DNA from: AP-15 sp963703665 | GTDB lineage: Bacteria; Pseudomonadota; Alphaproteobacteria; ATCC43930; CGMCC-115725 | DNA length: 64,000 bases | Assembly (NCBI GenBank): GCA_963703665.1 | Contig: CAVPFB010000002.1 | Coordinates: forward strand, 62,001-126,000 | Reading direction: 5' to 3' | Part shown: positions 25,936 to 39,101 of the stretch, piece after piece | Layout of the letters: the number at the start of each line of letters is the position of its first letter | Numbering within the stretch: position 1 is the stretch's first letter | Position numbers and translations under genes: made by a program | The notes under the pieces: model-generated | The model's database searches: none | Told to the model about the DNA's origin: nothing | What the model saw: only the letters and a program-made list of their open reading frames with translations

Positions 25936-28169
25936 GGCCGACCGCGCTCAGCTCCATCGTCTGGCCGGGGGCGTCCGGGCGCTCGCCGGGGCGGGCGTCG
26001 ACGGCAAAGACGAGCCTCACTCGCGCGCCCTGCGGCTCCCGATCCTCCAGCACCAGCTCCCCGCCGTGATCTTCCATGATCTTCTTGACGATGGCGAGGC
26101 CCAAGCCGGTGCCTTTGGCGCGGGTCGTCACATAGGGCTCGGTCAGACGCTCGCGGCCTTGCCGCGGCAAGCCCTTGCCGTTGTCCTCGACGCTCACCGC
26201 GATTTGGCCCGCGGCCTCGCTGACCGTGACGCGGATCTGTCCGGGAGGACCGGCGGCGCCGTCGGCGATTCGCGCCTCGATCAATTCGATGGCGTTCTTG
26301 ACGATGTTGATTATCGCCTGGCCGACCAGCCGGGCGTCGCAGCCGATCGGCACCGGATTCTGCGGGAAAATCGTCTCGAAGGCGATCTCGCGGTGGGCGG
26401 TGCGCTCCAGGAACACCGCCCGATGGACGATCTCGACCAGGTTCTCCGGCTTGAGCACCGGCGCCGGCATTCGGGCAAACGACGAAAACTCGTCGATCAT
26501 GCGGCCGATATCGCCGACATGGCGGATGATCGTGTCGGTGCAGATCGTAAAGTTTTCGGGATCGTGCTTGATCTCCTTCAGGTACCGGCGGCGCAGCCGC
26601 TCGGCCGAGAGCTGGATCGGGGTCAGCGGGTTCTTGATTTCATGGGCGATGCGGCGGGCGATGTCGGCCCAGGCCGCCTTGCGCTGCGCCGACAGCAGCT
26701 CGGTGATGTCGTCAAAGGTGACGACGAAGCCGCTGATCTCGCCGGCGTCGTGCTCGGCGGCGATCCGGACCAGCAGGGTGCGGGTGCTGTTGCCGCGGTC
26801 GAGCTGAACCTGGGTCTGCGCCAGCCGTTCCGGGCGGCGCTCGGCCTCGTCGAGGAGACTCGCCATTTCGGGGGCGACCTCGGCGAGGTCCTGTCCGATC
26901 GATTGCTCGAGATCGACGCCGAGCAGCGCCGAGGCCGAACGGTTGGGCAAATTCACCCGTCCCGTGCGGTCGAGCCCGATCACCCCGGCGGAAACGCCGG
27001 TCAGCACCGTTTCGGTGAAGCGGCGGCGCTCGTCGAGCTGGCGATTGGCTTCGATCAGCTCGCGCTGCTGGCTTTCGATCTGGTCGGTCATGCGGTTGAA
27101 GGCGCGGCTCAACGAGGCGAGCTCGTCGTCCTTTTCCCCTTCGGGCACGCGCACGGCCAGGTCGCCGCCGCGCACTTGCTCGGCGGCGGTCGCCAGCAGG
27201 CTGATCGGGACCGCGAGCTGGGTGGCAAAATGAATGCCGATGGCCACCGCCGCGACCAGAAACAGCATCGCCACCATCAGAAAAATCAACGCGAAGGTGA
27301 CCTGGAATCCCGAGCGCCGACTTTCCATCGCCGCATATTGCGCAGCGGCGCGCTGCGTTTCCTTCATGTGGTCGATCACCCGCGGCTCGATATAGCGGCC
27401 GACATAAAGATAGACTTGGCCGAACTGATCGAGGCGGACCAGCGCGCGCACCCGGTCGTCGCTGTCGTTGGTCATGATCGCCACGTCGCCTTCGTCGGCA
27501 ATGCGCATCGCGCCATCCGGGACCGGTTCGAAGCCGAGCGTAAACGACAGGCTCGACCGTGCCAGCGTGTGGCCGGCGCTGTCGAAGACCATCGCCTCGG
27601 TCAGGCCCCGCAGAGCTGCCTGCGCCGCCACCACCTGCTCCAAGCGCGCCTGGTTAAAAGCGAGCTCGGGCGCATCCCGATTGAGGTCGTTGGCCATCGC
27701 CAGCGCATCGGCGCGAATCGCCTGCTGATGCTCGTGCAGATAGGCCTCGGCGACCGCGAGCAATTCGGCGATCGCCGTGCGCACCCGGTCGCTGAACCAC
27801 GATTGGACGCCGTAGCTGAAGAACAGATACGAAAAAATCGCGACGATGATGGTCGGCGTCACCGCGATCAGGCTGAACAGCACCACCAGCCGGATCTGCA
27901 GCCGCGAGCCGGCGAGCCCGCGGCGCCGTTCGGCCCAGACCTGCAGCAGGCGCTTGGCGATCAGCGCGCCGAGCGCCAGCAACAGCACGAGGTCGAGATT
28001 GAGCAGCGTGAGCACGGCGTTGGGGCGCGCCCCGAACGGGCGGCGCCCCGGTCAGCGCCAGGTAGGTCGCCACCCCCGAAGCCAGCGCCGCCACGGCGAG
28101 AGCTAAGGCAAGCTTGTGCCGCAACCCGATCCAGCCGGCCCACATCCGAACCCGCCGCATCAGCTGCAT
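25925..28169 (-). CDS. ntrY: Nitrogen regulation sensor histidine kinase NtrY, single-base frameshift
   Basis: The start ATG 28169 has an AGGGGA site upstream. The first ~45 residues (MRRVRMWAGWIGLRHKLALAL and a TM helix) are in one frame. From about 28042 the protein continues as NAVLTLLNLDLVLLLALGAL in another; deleting one G restores 747 residues. It has several N-terminal TM helices with a periplasmic region, a HAMP domain (VPISLLATAAEQVRGGDL), a PAS domain, an H-box (IAHEIKNPLTPIQLSAERL) and a GTGLGLAIV ATP lid. It overlaps the ntrX start by 11 bp. It senses nitrogen or redox state and phosphorylates NtrX. Confidence 0.93.
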
Positions 28170-28285
28170 CCAATTCCCCTGGCTGCAATCGCCGCGATTC
28201 GCTCCGGCGGCAGACCTCGCCGCCCGCCGGCCCCCGGCGGAGGCCCACCGTCCGCAGCGCCAGCGGTGCGGGCTGGGCTGCCCGG

Positions 28286-29727
<1,442 letters not shown>

Positions 29728-29731
<4 letters not shown>

Positions 29732-30858
29732 CCGATACCGTCTTGCGCGACCACGGGCAAGAACACCCGGAACACGGTTCGGCGGGGCTGGCTGTCAAAT
29801 TCGATGACGCCGCCGTGGTCGCCGATCACCTTGGCGACCAATGCAAGACCAAGGCCAGTTCCGTTGCGCTTGGTCGTGACAAACGGATCGAACAGATAGG
29901 GGCGCATCTCCTCGGGGATGCCCGCCCCGTTGTCGCTGACCGCGACCATCAGCGGCAGATGCCGGCGGCCCTCGCCGCCCGGTCCGGCCAGCCGCAGACC
30001 GTGGCGATAGCCGGTCGAAAGGATGATCTCGCCATTGGCGTTCGGCAGCGCTTCGGCAGAATTTTTGACGATGTTCAGAAACACCTGGACCAAAAGGTCG
30101 CGATTGCCGTGCACCGGCGGCAATGACGGGTCGTACTCCTCGACAAAGCGGGCATGGCGGGCAAAGCCGGATTGCGCCAGCTTGCGCACCCGTTCGAGGA
30201 TTTCGTGGATGTTGACCGCGTCGCGCTCGATCGGGCGATGATCGGAGAACGCCTCCATCCGGTCGACGAGTGCCACGATGCGGTCGGTCTCGTCGCAGAT
30301 CAGCCGAGTGAGCTCGCGTCCGGCCGCATCGGCGTCCTGCTCCAACAGCTGGGCCGCGCCGCGAATGCCGGAGAGCGGGTTCTTGACCTCATGCGCCAGC
30401 ATCGCCGCCATCGCGGTCATCGACCGAGCGGCGTTGCGGTGGGTCAGCTGGCGATCGACCTTGTCGACCATCGAGCGCTCGTGCAGGGTCAGCACCAACA
30501 GCTCGGCGGCTTCCCCCGCCGGGGCGGCATGGACGGTGACCGAGCGGCTGCCGATGCGGGCGCCGTCGAGCGGCATGTCGTATTCGGAGATCGTGTTGCC
30601 GCTGCGCCATACCGATTCGACCAGCCCCAACAGCGGGCTGTGCGGCGCCACCAGATCGGAGAGCGCGCAGGCGTGCAGCGCCGCGGCGCCGGCGCCGAAA
30701 AACTGCTCGGCCGCCGGATTGACCAAGCGGATCGCGCCGTTGCGGTCGATGACGATCACCGGCGCGGCGAGTGCTGCGAGCACTGCGGCGGGTTCGGGCT
30801 GGGCACCGGCGGCGGCCCGCGAATCGCCGCGGCGTCGTCGGAGGGGCGCCTTGATCAT
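29728..30858 (-). CDS. ntrB: Nitrogen regulation sensor histidine kinase/phosphatase NtrB
   Basis: 376 residues, intact. An N-terminal PAS-like sensor (VIVIDRNGAIRLVNPAAEQFFG) precedes the phosphoacceptor helix AAMLAHEVKNPLSGIRGAAQ and the ATPase domain with QVFLNIVKNSAEALP and RNGTGLGLALVAKVIGDHGG. It is soluble and, with GlnB/PII, phosphorylates or dephosphorylates NtrC according to nitrogen supply. It overlaps both neighbours by four bases (dusB upstream, ntrC downstream), so dusB-ntrB-ntrC is one coupled operon. Confidence 0.95.
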
Positions 30859-31844
30859 GCGGCCCGGTGCGCCAGCAGCGGCTCATAGAAGCCGTGGATC
30901 AGCTCCTTGACACGCGCCGGCTCGACCGTCCGGTTGACCGCCGCGCGGAACTCCGCCGAGCCGGGCAGGCCCTTCGAATACCAGGCGACGTGCTTGCGGG
31001 CGATGCGCGCGCCGATATCGGTCCCGTAATGGACCAGCATCTCCTCGTAGTGAGCGAGCACGATGTCGCGCTGCGCCGCGAGCGGCGGATCGGGGATCTG
31101 TCTGCGACCGCGCAACCAGCCGATAACCTGATGCACGAACCATGGCCGGCCGTAGCAGCCGCGGCCGATCATTAGCCCGTCGGCGCCCGACTGGCCGAGC
31201 GCGCGCTCGGCGTCGTCGAGGCTCACGATGTCGCCGTTGGCGATGACCGGGATCGTTACGCTGTCCTTGACCCGGCGGATGAAATCCCAGTCGGCCGAGC
31301 CGGCATAGAATTGGCAGCGCGTGCGGCCGTGCACCGTAATCATGCGAATGCCGCAAGCTTGCGCAATCCGGGCGAGCCGCGGCGCGTTGCGGCTGTTCTC
31401 GTCCCAGCCGGTGCGCATCTTCAGCGTCACCGGCACGTCGACGGCGTTGACGGTGGCTTCGAGAATCCGCGCGGCATGCAGCTCGTCGCGCATCAGCGCC
31501 GAGCCGGCATGGCCGTTGACCACCTTCTTGACCGGGCAGCCGAAATTGATGTCGATCAGGCGTGCGCCGCGGTCGGCGTTGAGCTTTGCCGCCTCGGCCA
31601 TGACCAGCGGCTCGCAGCCGGCGAGCTGGACCGCCATCGGCTGCTCCTCGGCGCAGCTCTGCGCCATCGTCGTCGATTGCCGGGTCTCTCGGATCATCGC
31701 CTCGCTGGCGATCATCTCGGAGACGACGAGACCCGCGCCCAGGCGCTTGACCAGCCGCCGGAACGGCAGATCGCTGACCCCGGACATCGGTGCCAGGATC
31801 ACCGGGTCGTCGATGGTCAAGGAACCGACAGAAATGCTCATCAT
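30855..31844 (-). CDS. dusB: tRNA-dihydrouridine synthase DusB
   Basis: 329 residues. TIM-barrel flavoenzyme with LAPMSGVSDLPFRRLVKRLGA at the N-terminus. The catalytic Cys103 lies in INFGCPVKKVVNGHAGSAL, with later TLKMRTGWD, TVHGRTRCQFYAG, VIANGDI and GADGLMIGRGCYGRPW FMN-phosphate-binding segments. It reduces uridines in tRNA D-loops. The older alphaproteobacterial name is nifR3, reflecting its position as first gene of the ntr operon. Two tandem ATGs at 31844 and 31841 are possible starts. Confidence 0.96.
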   Translation of the reverse strand: MMSISVGSLTIDDPVILAPMSGVSDLPFRRLVKRLGAGLVVSEMIASEAMIRETRQSTTMAQSCAEEQPMAVQLAGCEPLVMAEAAKLNADRGARLIDINFGCPVKKVVNGHAGSALMRDELHAARILEATVNAVDVPVTLKMRTGWDENSRNAPRLARIAQACGIRMITVHGRTRCQFYAGSADWDFIRRVKDSVTIPVIANGDIVSLDDAERALGQSGADGLMIGRGCYGRPWFVHQVIGWLRGRRQIPDPPLAAQRDIVLAHYEEMLVHYGTDIGARIARKHVAWYSKGLPGSAEFRAAVNRTVEPARVKELIHGFYEPLLAHRAA

Positions 31845-31863
31845 TTATGCAGTCGAGCCGCTT

Positions 31864-31890
31864 GCCCAGTGATTGGGCAGATACTAGCGG
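31864..31890 (-). promoter_or_regulatory. Small hairpin in the dusB leader / dusB-ispDF divergent promoter region
   Basis: The 124-bp divergent spacer contains TGCCCA-gtgat-TGGGCA, an inverted repeat near 31868-31884, about 25-40 bp upstream of dusB. It could be an operator or a leader hairpin. No regulator can be named from the sequence. Confidence 0.3.
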
Positions 31891-31968
31891 CTTTCTTTTT
31901 GCACTGCAACATCGACAGCGGTGTACCCGGATAATGGCGAAACAACGCGTGATCGGGTAATTTTCAGC

Positions 31969-33138
31969 ATGGACCAAGTTTATGCGCTGGTGGTCGCCGC
32001 CGGACGAGGTAGCCGTTTCGGTGGTTCGTTGCCCAAGCAATACCTGCCGCTCGGCGGCGCCATGGTGCTGCGCCATGCGGTCGCGGCATTCGCCGGGCAC
32101 CCGCGGATCGCCGATGTGCTGGTGGCGATCCGGCCCGAAGATCGGGCCTGGTTCGAGCGCGCCATCGCGGGCCTGCGGGTGATGGCCCCGGTGGCGGGCG
32201 GCGCCACCCGCCAGGATTCGGTGCGGCTCGGACTCGAGGCGCTGGCGTCATATCGCCCTCGCCATGTGCTGATCCACGACGGAGCGCGGCCGTTTCCCGA
32301 CGCGGCGCTGATTGACCGGGTCATCAACGGGCTCGACCGGGCGCCGGCGGCGATCCCGGCGCTGCCGTTGCACGACACCATCAAGCGCGCCGATAACGGG
32401 ATGGTCCGCGCGACCGTCGACCGCGCCCGATTGTGGCGCGCGCAAACTCCGCAGGGGTTCGATTTCGACGTGATCCTCGCCGCCCACCGCGCAATGGCCG
32501 GGCGTGAGCTGACCGATGATTCGGCGGTCGCCGAAGCCGCGGGCCTGGCGCCGCTGCTGGTCGCCGGCAGCGAGGACAATCCGAAGGTGACAACGGCCGA
32601 GGACCTCGCCGCCGCCGAGCGGCTGATCGCCGCCCGCTCGATCGACGCCCACTTGGGCGATGTGCGCATCGGCCAGGGTCTTGACGCCCACGCCTTTGGC
32701 CCGGGCGATCGCGTCGTGATCTGCGGGGTCGAGATTCCGCACGATGCCGGGCTCGTCGGGCACTCCGACGCCGATGTCGGGCTCCACGCGCTGACCGACG
32801 CGGTGCTGGGCACGATCGGCGCCGGCGACATCGGCTTGCATTTTCCGCCGAGCGATCCGGAATGGCGGGGTGCGGCCTCCGACCGGTTCCTGCGCCACGC
32901 CGCCGACCTGGTCCAGGCCCGCGGCGGCATCCTCGCCGCGGTCGATGCGACGATCGTCTGCGAGCGCCCCAAGATCGGCCCATATCGGGCGGCCATGGTC
33001 GAGCGGGTCGCGGCGATCCTCGGCATCGCGCCCGACCGGGTCAGCATCAAGGCGACCACGACCGATCGGCTCGGCTTCACCGGCCGCGGCGAGGGCATCG
33101 CCGCGCAGGCCGTCGCCACCGTGCGCCTGCCCTTGTGA
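31969..33138 (+). CDS. ispDF: Bifunctional IspD/IspF enzyme (MEP isoprenoid pathway)
   Basis: 389 residues from ATG 31969; an upstream GTG is less likely. The N-terminal IspD domain (1-225) has the CTP-binding start VYALVVAAGRGSRFGGSLPKQY, then GGATRQDSV and VLIHDGARPF. The IspF domain (about 228-389) starts IGQGLDAHAFGPGDRVVICG and has GHSDADVGLHALTDAVLG with zinc ligands, then ERPKIGPY and KATTTDRLGFTGRGEGI. It makes CDP-ME and MEcPP from MEP; the intermediate IspE is elsewhere. The fusion is typical of alphaproteobacteria. It is divergent from dusB. Confidence 0.97.
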   Translation: MDQVYALVVAAGRGSRFGGSLPKQYLPLGGAMVLRHAVAAFAGHPRIADVLVAIRPEDRAWFERAIAGLRVMAPVAGGATRQDSVRLGLEALASYRPRHVLIHDGARPFPDAALIDRVINGLDRAPAAIPALPLHDTIKRADNGMVRATVDRARLWRAQTPQGFDFDVILAAHRAMAGRELTDDSAVAEAAGLAPLLVAGSEDNPKVTTAEDLAAAERLIAARSIDAHLGDVRIGQGLDAHAFGPGDRVVICGVEIPHDAGLVGHSDADVGLHALTDAVLGTIGAGDIGLHFPPSDPEWRGAASDRFLRHAADLVQARGGILAAVDATIVCERPKIGPYRAAMVERVAAILGIAPDRVSIKATTTDRLGFTGRGEGIAAQAVATVRLPL

Positions 33139-33172
33139 CCTCTCCCAACGAGCGCGAGGCCCGGCACCCCTG

Positions 33173-33198
33173 CCCTCTCCCCGCCGGCGCGGAGAGGG
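33173..33198. repeat. Hairpin repeat between ispDF and pgpA
   Basis: CCCTCTCC and GGAGAGGG form a perfect 8-bp stem with a GC-rich loop. It lies inside the frame that would encode an N-terminal extension of PgpA if translation began at the GTG overlapping the ispDF stop. A related hairpin occurs at 1494-1530. Confidence 0.6.
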
Positions 33199-33326
33199 CG
33201 AGACCCGCACCGCCGCAGGGCCTGCCCCGGACCGGATCCGGGGGTGAGAGGCGGCGGGCGGCTGCACCGGAGAACCGCCGCCGCCACCGCCGCCGCCTCG
33301 GCCTGCCCTTTTGGCACCCGGCCGTG

Positions 33327-33782
33327 ATGCTCGCCACCTGGTTCGGCGCGGGCTTTCTGCCGGTCACGCCGGGCAGCTGGGGTTCGCTCGCCGCGCTGCC
33401 CTTCGCCTGGGCGATCCGCACGCTTTGGGGTCCCCCGGGCCTCGTCCTCGCCGCCGCAATCGTTTTTATCCTCGGCTGGTGGGCCGCCGCGGTGGTCGTC
33501 GCGGCGAGCGGCCTCGCCGACCCCGGCGCCATCGTCATCGACGAGGTCGCCGCCCAGTGGCTGGTGCTGTTGGCCGCTCCGCTCGACCCGCTCGCCTGGG
33601 CGCTGGCCTTCGTGCTGTTCCGCATCTTCGACATCGGCAAGCCATGGCCGGTCGGCTGGGCCGACCGCCACATCCACGGCGGCCTCGGCATCATGCTCGA
33701 CGATCTGTTGGCGGCGGGCTACGCTGCCCTCGTCCTCGCGGCCCTGACGGCGATCGGCGGAGTGCCCGGTGTTCGCAGCTGA
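33327..33782 (+). CDS. pgpA: Phosphatidylglycerophosphatase A
   Basis: 151 residues from ATG 33327. The conserved core is seen: LATWFGAGFLPVTPGSWGSLAALP, DPGAIVIDEVAAQW with the metal-binding Asp/Glu, FRIFDIGKPWPVGWADR, and HGGLGIMLDDLLAA. Several TM helices are visible, so the enzyme acts in the inner membrane, dephosphorylating PGP to phosphatidylglycerol. The start is uncertain: the frame is open back to a GTG overlapping the ispDF stop, but that stretch translates a hairpin repeat, and homologues begin about ten residues before MLATWFG. It overlaps the following gene by 14 bp. Confidence 0.92.
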   Translation: MLATWFGAGFLPVTPGSWGSLAALPFAWAIRTLWGPPGLVLAAAIVFILGWWAAAVVVAASGLADPGAIVIDEVAAQWLVLLAAPLDPLAWALAFVLFRIFDIGKPWPVGWADRHIHGGLGIMLDDLLAAGYAALVLAALTAIGGVPGVRS

Positions 33783-34263
33783 AACCCTGACCCTGGCGCA
33801 CGCGGTTCTCGATGCCTGCCGGGCACGTGGCTGGCATGCTCGGCACCGCCGAAGCCTGCACCGGCGGGCTGGTCGCCGCGGCCTTGACCGCGATCGCCGG
33901 CTCGTCCGATGTGGTCGAGCGCGGCTTTGTCACCTATTCGAACGAGGCCAAAGCGAATTGTTGGGGGTGCCGCTCGCGATCATCGCCGCGCATGGCGCCG
34001 TCAGCGCCGAGATCGCCGCGGCAATGGCCGAGGGGGCGCTGGCCCGCGCCCCGGTCGATCTCGCGGTGTCGGTCACCGGCGTCGCCGGTCCCGGCGGCGG
34101 CAGCCCCGAAAAGCCGGTCGGCCTCGTCCATTTCGGGCTGGCGCGGCGCGACGGGGCTCGCCGGACCGAGCGCCATGTGTTTGCCGGCGACCGCGCGGCG
34201 GTGCGCGAGGCGGCCCTGCGCACCGCACTCGTCCTGCTCGCGGCCGAGGCACGCGGCGGGTAA
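33769..34263 (+). CDS. pncC: CinA C-terminal family protein / nicotinamide-nucleotide amidase, two compensating indels
   Basis: Starts at GTG 33769 (FAAETLTLAHAVLDACRARGW). Between about 33833 and 33956 the true protein is in another frame: MLGTAEACTGGLVAAALTAIAG and SSDVVERGFVTYSNEAK. It then returns to the first frame with SELLGVPLAIIAAHGAVSAE and VSVTGVAGPGGGSPEKPVG. One extra C after GGCTGG and one missing A in the aaagc run explain both shifts, giving 164 residues, the usual length of stand-alone CinA_C/PncC. The family deamidates NMN to recycle pyridine nucleotides. Confidence 0.9.
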   Translation: MFAAETLTLAHAVLDACRARGWHARHRRSLHRRAGRRGLDRDRRLVRCGRARLCHLFERGQSELLGVPLAIIAAHGAVSAEIAAAMAEGALARAPVDLAVSVTGVAGPGGGSPEKPVGLVHFGLARRDGARRTERHVFAGDRAAVREAALRTALVLLAAEARGG

Positions 34264-34483
34264 CAAGGCCCCCGCCAACGGCTGCGGCGAGCCGACCGGC
34301 GCCGACCGGCTGCTGCCGTCTTGCCGGGGGGTCGGGCGCGCCCGATGGCCGCCCGCTAACCTGATTTCAATGGTTGCGGCCGATGATCGCTCCAGTGCGG
34401 CCAGGTCAAGGTAAATCTTGATTATTTCGCCGTATTCGATGTAGGCTACCAAAGTAGAAAATAAAGGACTCAGTATACTGGTA

Positions 34484-35311
34484 ATGTCATACGTCGTCGT
34501 TATTGAACCCGGTCAGCACGAGCGCAATTATTGGCGCGATTTATGGCGCTACCGCGAGCTGTTTTACGTGCTCGCCTGGCGCGACATCGCGGTGCGCTAC
34601 AAGCAGACGGTGATCGGCGCGGCATGGGCGCTGATCCGGCCGTTTCTGACGATGGTGATCTTTACCGTCGTCTTCGGCCGCATCGCCAAGCTGCCATCCG
34701 ACGGCAGCGCTCCCTATGCGCTGATGGTGTTTGCCGGAATGCTGCCCTGGACGTTCTTCTCGACCGGCCTCAGCGAGGCGTCCAACAGCCTGATCGGCAA
34801 CGCCAACCTGATCAGCAAGGTGTATTTTCCGCGGCTGATCGTGCCGACCGCGACGGTGGTCGTGGCGTTTGTCGATTTCCTCGTCAGCTTTGTCATTCTG
34901 GTCGGCATGATGGCCTGGTACCGGTTCCTGCCGGGCTGGCAGATCCTCGTTCCTGCCCGCCTTTGTCCTGCTCGCCTTCCTCGCCAGCATCGGCCCGGCG
35001 CTGTGGATCACCGCGCTCAACGTCAAATACCGCGATTTCCGCTATGTCATCCCGTTCATCGTGCAGTTCGGGCTTTACGTCTCGCCGGTCGGGTTCAGCT
35101 CGCAGCGTCGTGCCGGCGCAGTGGCGGCTGCTCTATTCGCTCAACCCGATGGTCGGCGTCATCGACGGCTTTCGCTGGTGCATCCTCGGCGGGCAGAGCC
35201 AGCTTTATCTGCCGGGCCTCGCGGTCGAGCGTCGCGGTCGCGGCGTTTTTCCTGTGGTTCGGCATTCGCCGGTTCCGCAAGACCGAAACGAGCTTTGCGG
35301 ATCTGATCTGA
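34484..35311 (+). CDS. ABC-2 type polysaccharide exporter permease (Wzm-like), three single-base insertions
   Basis: The N-terminal part (YRELFYVLAWRDIAVRYKQTVIGAAWALIRP) is the signature start of Wzm/TagG-type permeases. TM helices follow, with FSTGLSEASNSLIGN. After a break near 34952 the frame gives LPAFVLLAFLASIGPALW and LNVKYRDFRYVIPF. After a second near 35100 it gives VVPAQWRLLYSLNPMVGVIDG. A third near 35231 returns to the original frame for AVAAFFLWFGIRRFRKTE. Removing the three bases yields 274 residues, the family length. It should form the channel exporting a lipid-linked glycan, partnered by the downstream ATPases. Confidence 0.88.
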   Translation: MSYVVVIEPGQHERNYWRDLWRYRELFYVLAWRDIAVRYKQTVIGAAWALIRPFLTMVIFTVVFGRIAKLPSDGSAPYALMVFAGMLPWTFFSTGLSEASNSLIGNANLISKVYFPRLIVPTATVVVAFVDFLVSFVILVGMMAWYRFLPGWQILVPARLCPARLPRQHRPGAVDHRAQRQIPRFPLCHPVHRAVRALRLAGRVQLAASCRRSGGCSIRSTRWSASSTAFAGASSAGRASFICRASRSSVAVAAFFLWFGIRRFRKTETSFADLI

Positions 35312-35331
35312 GGGCGAGCGCGCGAACTCCG

Positions 35332-36661
<1,330 letters not shown>

Positions 36662-36689
36662 ACCGGGCGCGCCGGATGGGTCGATCAGG

Positions 36690-36893
36690 CTCCGGCGCGG
36701 GACAGTGGCGCCTGCTCTATCCACCGAGCCCGATGATGGGGTGATCAATGGCTTTCGCTGGTGCGTTCTCGGCAGACGGAGCCATCTCGATCTGCTGGGG
36801 CTGGCGGTGAGCCGTGCGATCGCGGCGTTCTTCCTGTGGTTCGGGGTTCGCCGGTTCCGCCGGACCGAAAAGAGCTTTGCGGACTTGATCTGA
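36690..36893 (+). pseudogene. Permease 3'-end remnant between the two ATPase genes
   Basis: The region reads QWRLLYPPSPMMG, then after a one-base loss VINGFRWCVLG, LDLLGLAVSRAIAAFFLWFG and VRRFRRTEKSFADLI, followed by a stop. It parallels the last ~65 residues of the upstream permease (QWRLLYSLNPMVGVIDGFRW ... RRFRKTETSFADLI). There is no start or N-terminal part. It marks the junction of a tandem duplication: the unit of permease 3' end plus ATPase occurs twice. Confidence 0.8.
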
Positions 36894-36911
36894 GGGCGGT
36901 GAGCCGACGCC

Positions 36912-38234
<1,323 letters not shown>

Positions 38235-38264
38235 CCGGCTTGCCCTTATGCCAGTGAGACCGTG

Positions 38265-39101
38265 ATGCGAATTCAAGCAAGGCTTGCCCGATTTGCGCGC
38301 AAGCCAGTGCCCGACCAATGGGCGGCAGTCAAGACGACACTCGCCAGCGTTTCACAATTCGGCAGACGTTCGCGTCGTGTCCAGGTGCATGCGAGTGCAG
38401 AGAACATCGCGTTTGCTTCGGGACTCGGCGATTCTGCGAACCTTCTCTACGGCTTGGTTCGCTCCATGAAGCCGGAAACCTGCGTCGAAATCGGGTCGGC
38501 CCAAGGAAAGTCCGCTTGTTACATCGGGGCCGCGCTGAAAGAAAACCGACGCGGCAAGCTTTATGCGATCGATCCTCACATCAGGACCGAGTGGAATGAC
38601 ACCGGCTGGGAAGACACGATTGATATTTTTCGGGAGAACATCTCAACGCTTGGGCTCAGCGAGCAGGTCGTCATGATCCGCTCGCTGTCCGAGGACGCCG
38701 CTCGCAATTGGGATCGTCAGATCGACCTGCTTTTCATTGACGGCGATCATTCGTATGACGGCGTGAGGCGCGATTGGACCCTGTTTGTTCCTCATGTCAA
38801 GCCTTTCGGCATTGTTGTCTTTCATGACACGATTTGGGGTCTGACCCCGGATCTGGGGGGCCGTCCGGATATGGGGGTGCCGCGTTTTGTCGATGAGCTT
38901 CGCTGTCAGGGGTATCAGGCGGTGACCATCGACAAAGATTGTGGGGTCACGCTGATACAGCCCTCCCTCGGGGGCCTGCCGCTTCAACAGCCGACGACCG
39001 GAGGGTCAGCGGCCTTACGAAAATCTCCGTTGGCAGGATCTGTCGCGGACCGAGATCAGGAGGACGGCGGCAAAAGCTGGCGCCACGAGCGGCCGCAATG
39101 A
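38265..39101 (+). CDS. Class I SAM-dependent methyltransferase (Methyltransf_24-like)
   Basis: 278 residues from ATG 38265. Motif I is CVEIGSAQGKSACYIGAAL, followed by KLYAIDPHIRTEW, and the post-I acidic residues and IDLLFIDGDHSYDGVRRDW are typical of Methyltransf_24/CmcI-type enzymes. FGIVVFHDTIWG follows. These enzymes commonly methylate sugars or small molecules in surface-glycan clusters. The gene follows the ATPase by 30 bp and overlaps the FkbM gene by ATGA. Lower GC and more varied codons than core genes suggest a variable locus. Confidence 0.85.
   Translation: MRIQARLARFARKPVPDQWAAVKTTLASVSQFGRRSRRVQVHASAENIAFASGLGDSANLLYGLVRSMKPETCVEIGSAQGKSACYIGAALKENRRGKLYAIDPHIRTEWNDTGWEDTIDIFRENISTLGLSEQVVMIRSLSEDAARNWDRQIDLLFIDGDHSYDGVRRDWTLFVPHVKPFGIVVFHDTIWGLTPDLGGRPDMGVPRFVDELRCQGYQAVTIDKDCGVTLIQPSLGGLPLQQPTTGGSAALRKSPLAGSVADRDQEDGGKSWRHERPQ

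Noticed and set aside
34405..34480. A promoter directly before the ABC permease (TTGATT and TATACT-like boxes)
   Set aside because: The stretch is AT-rich and may well hold a promoter, but spacing of the boxes is poor and TATACT lies too close to the start codon to assign it.
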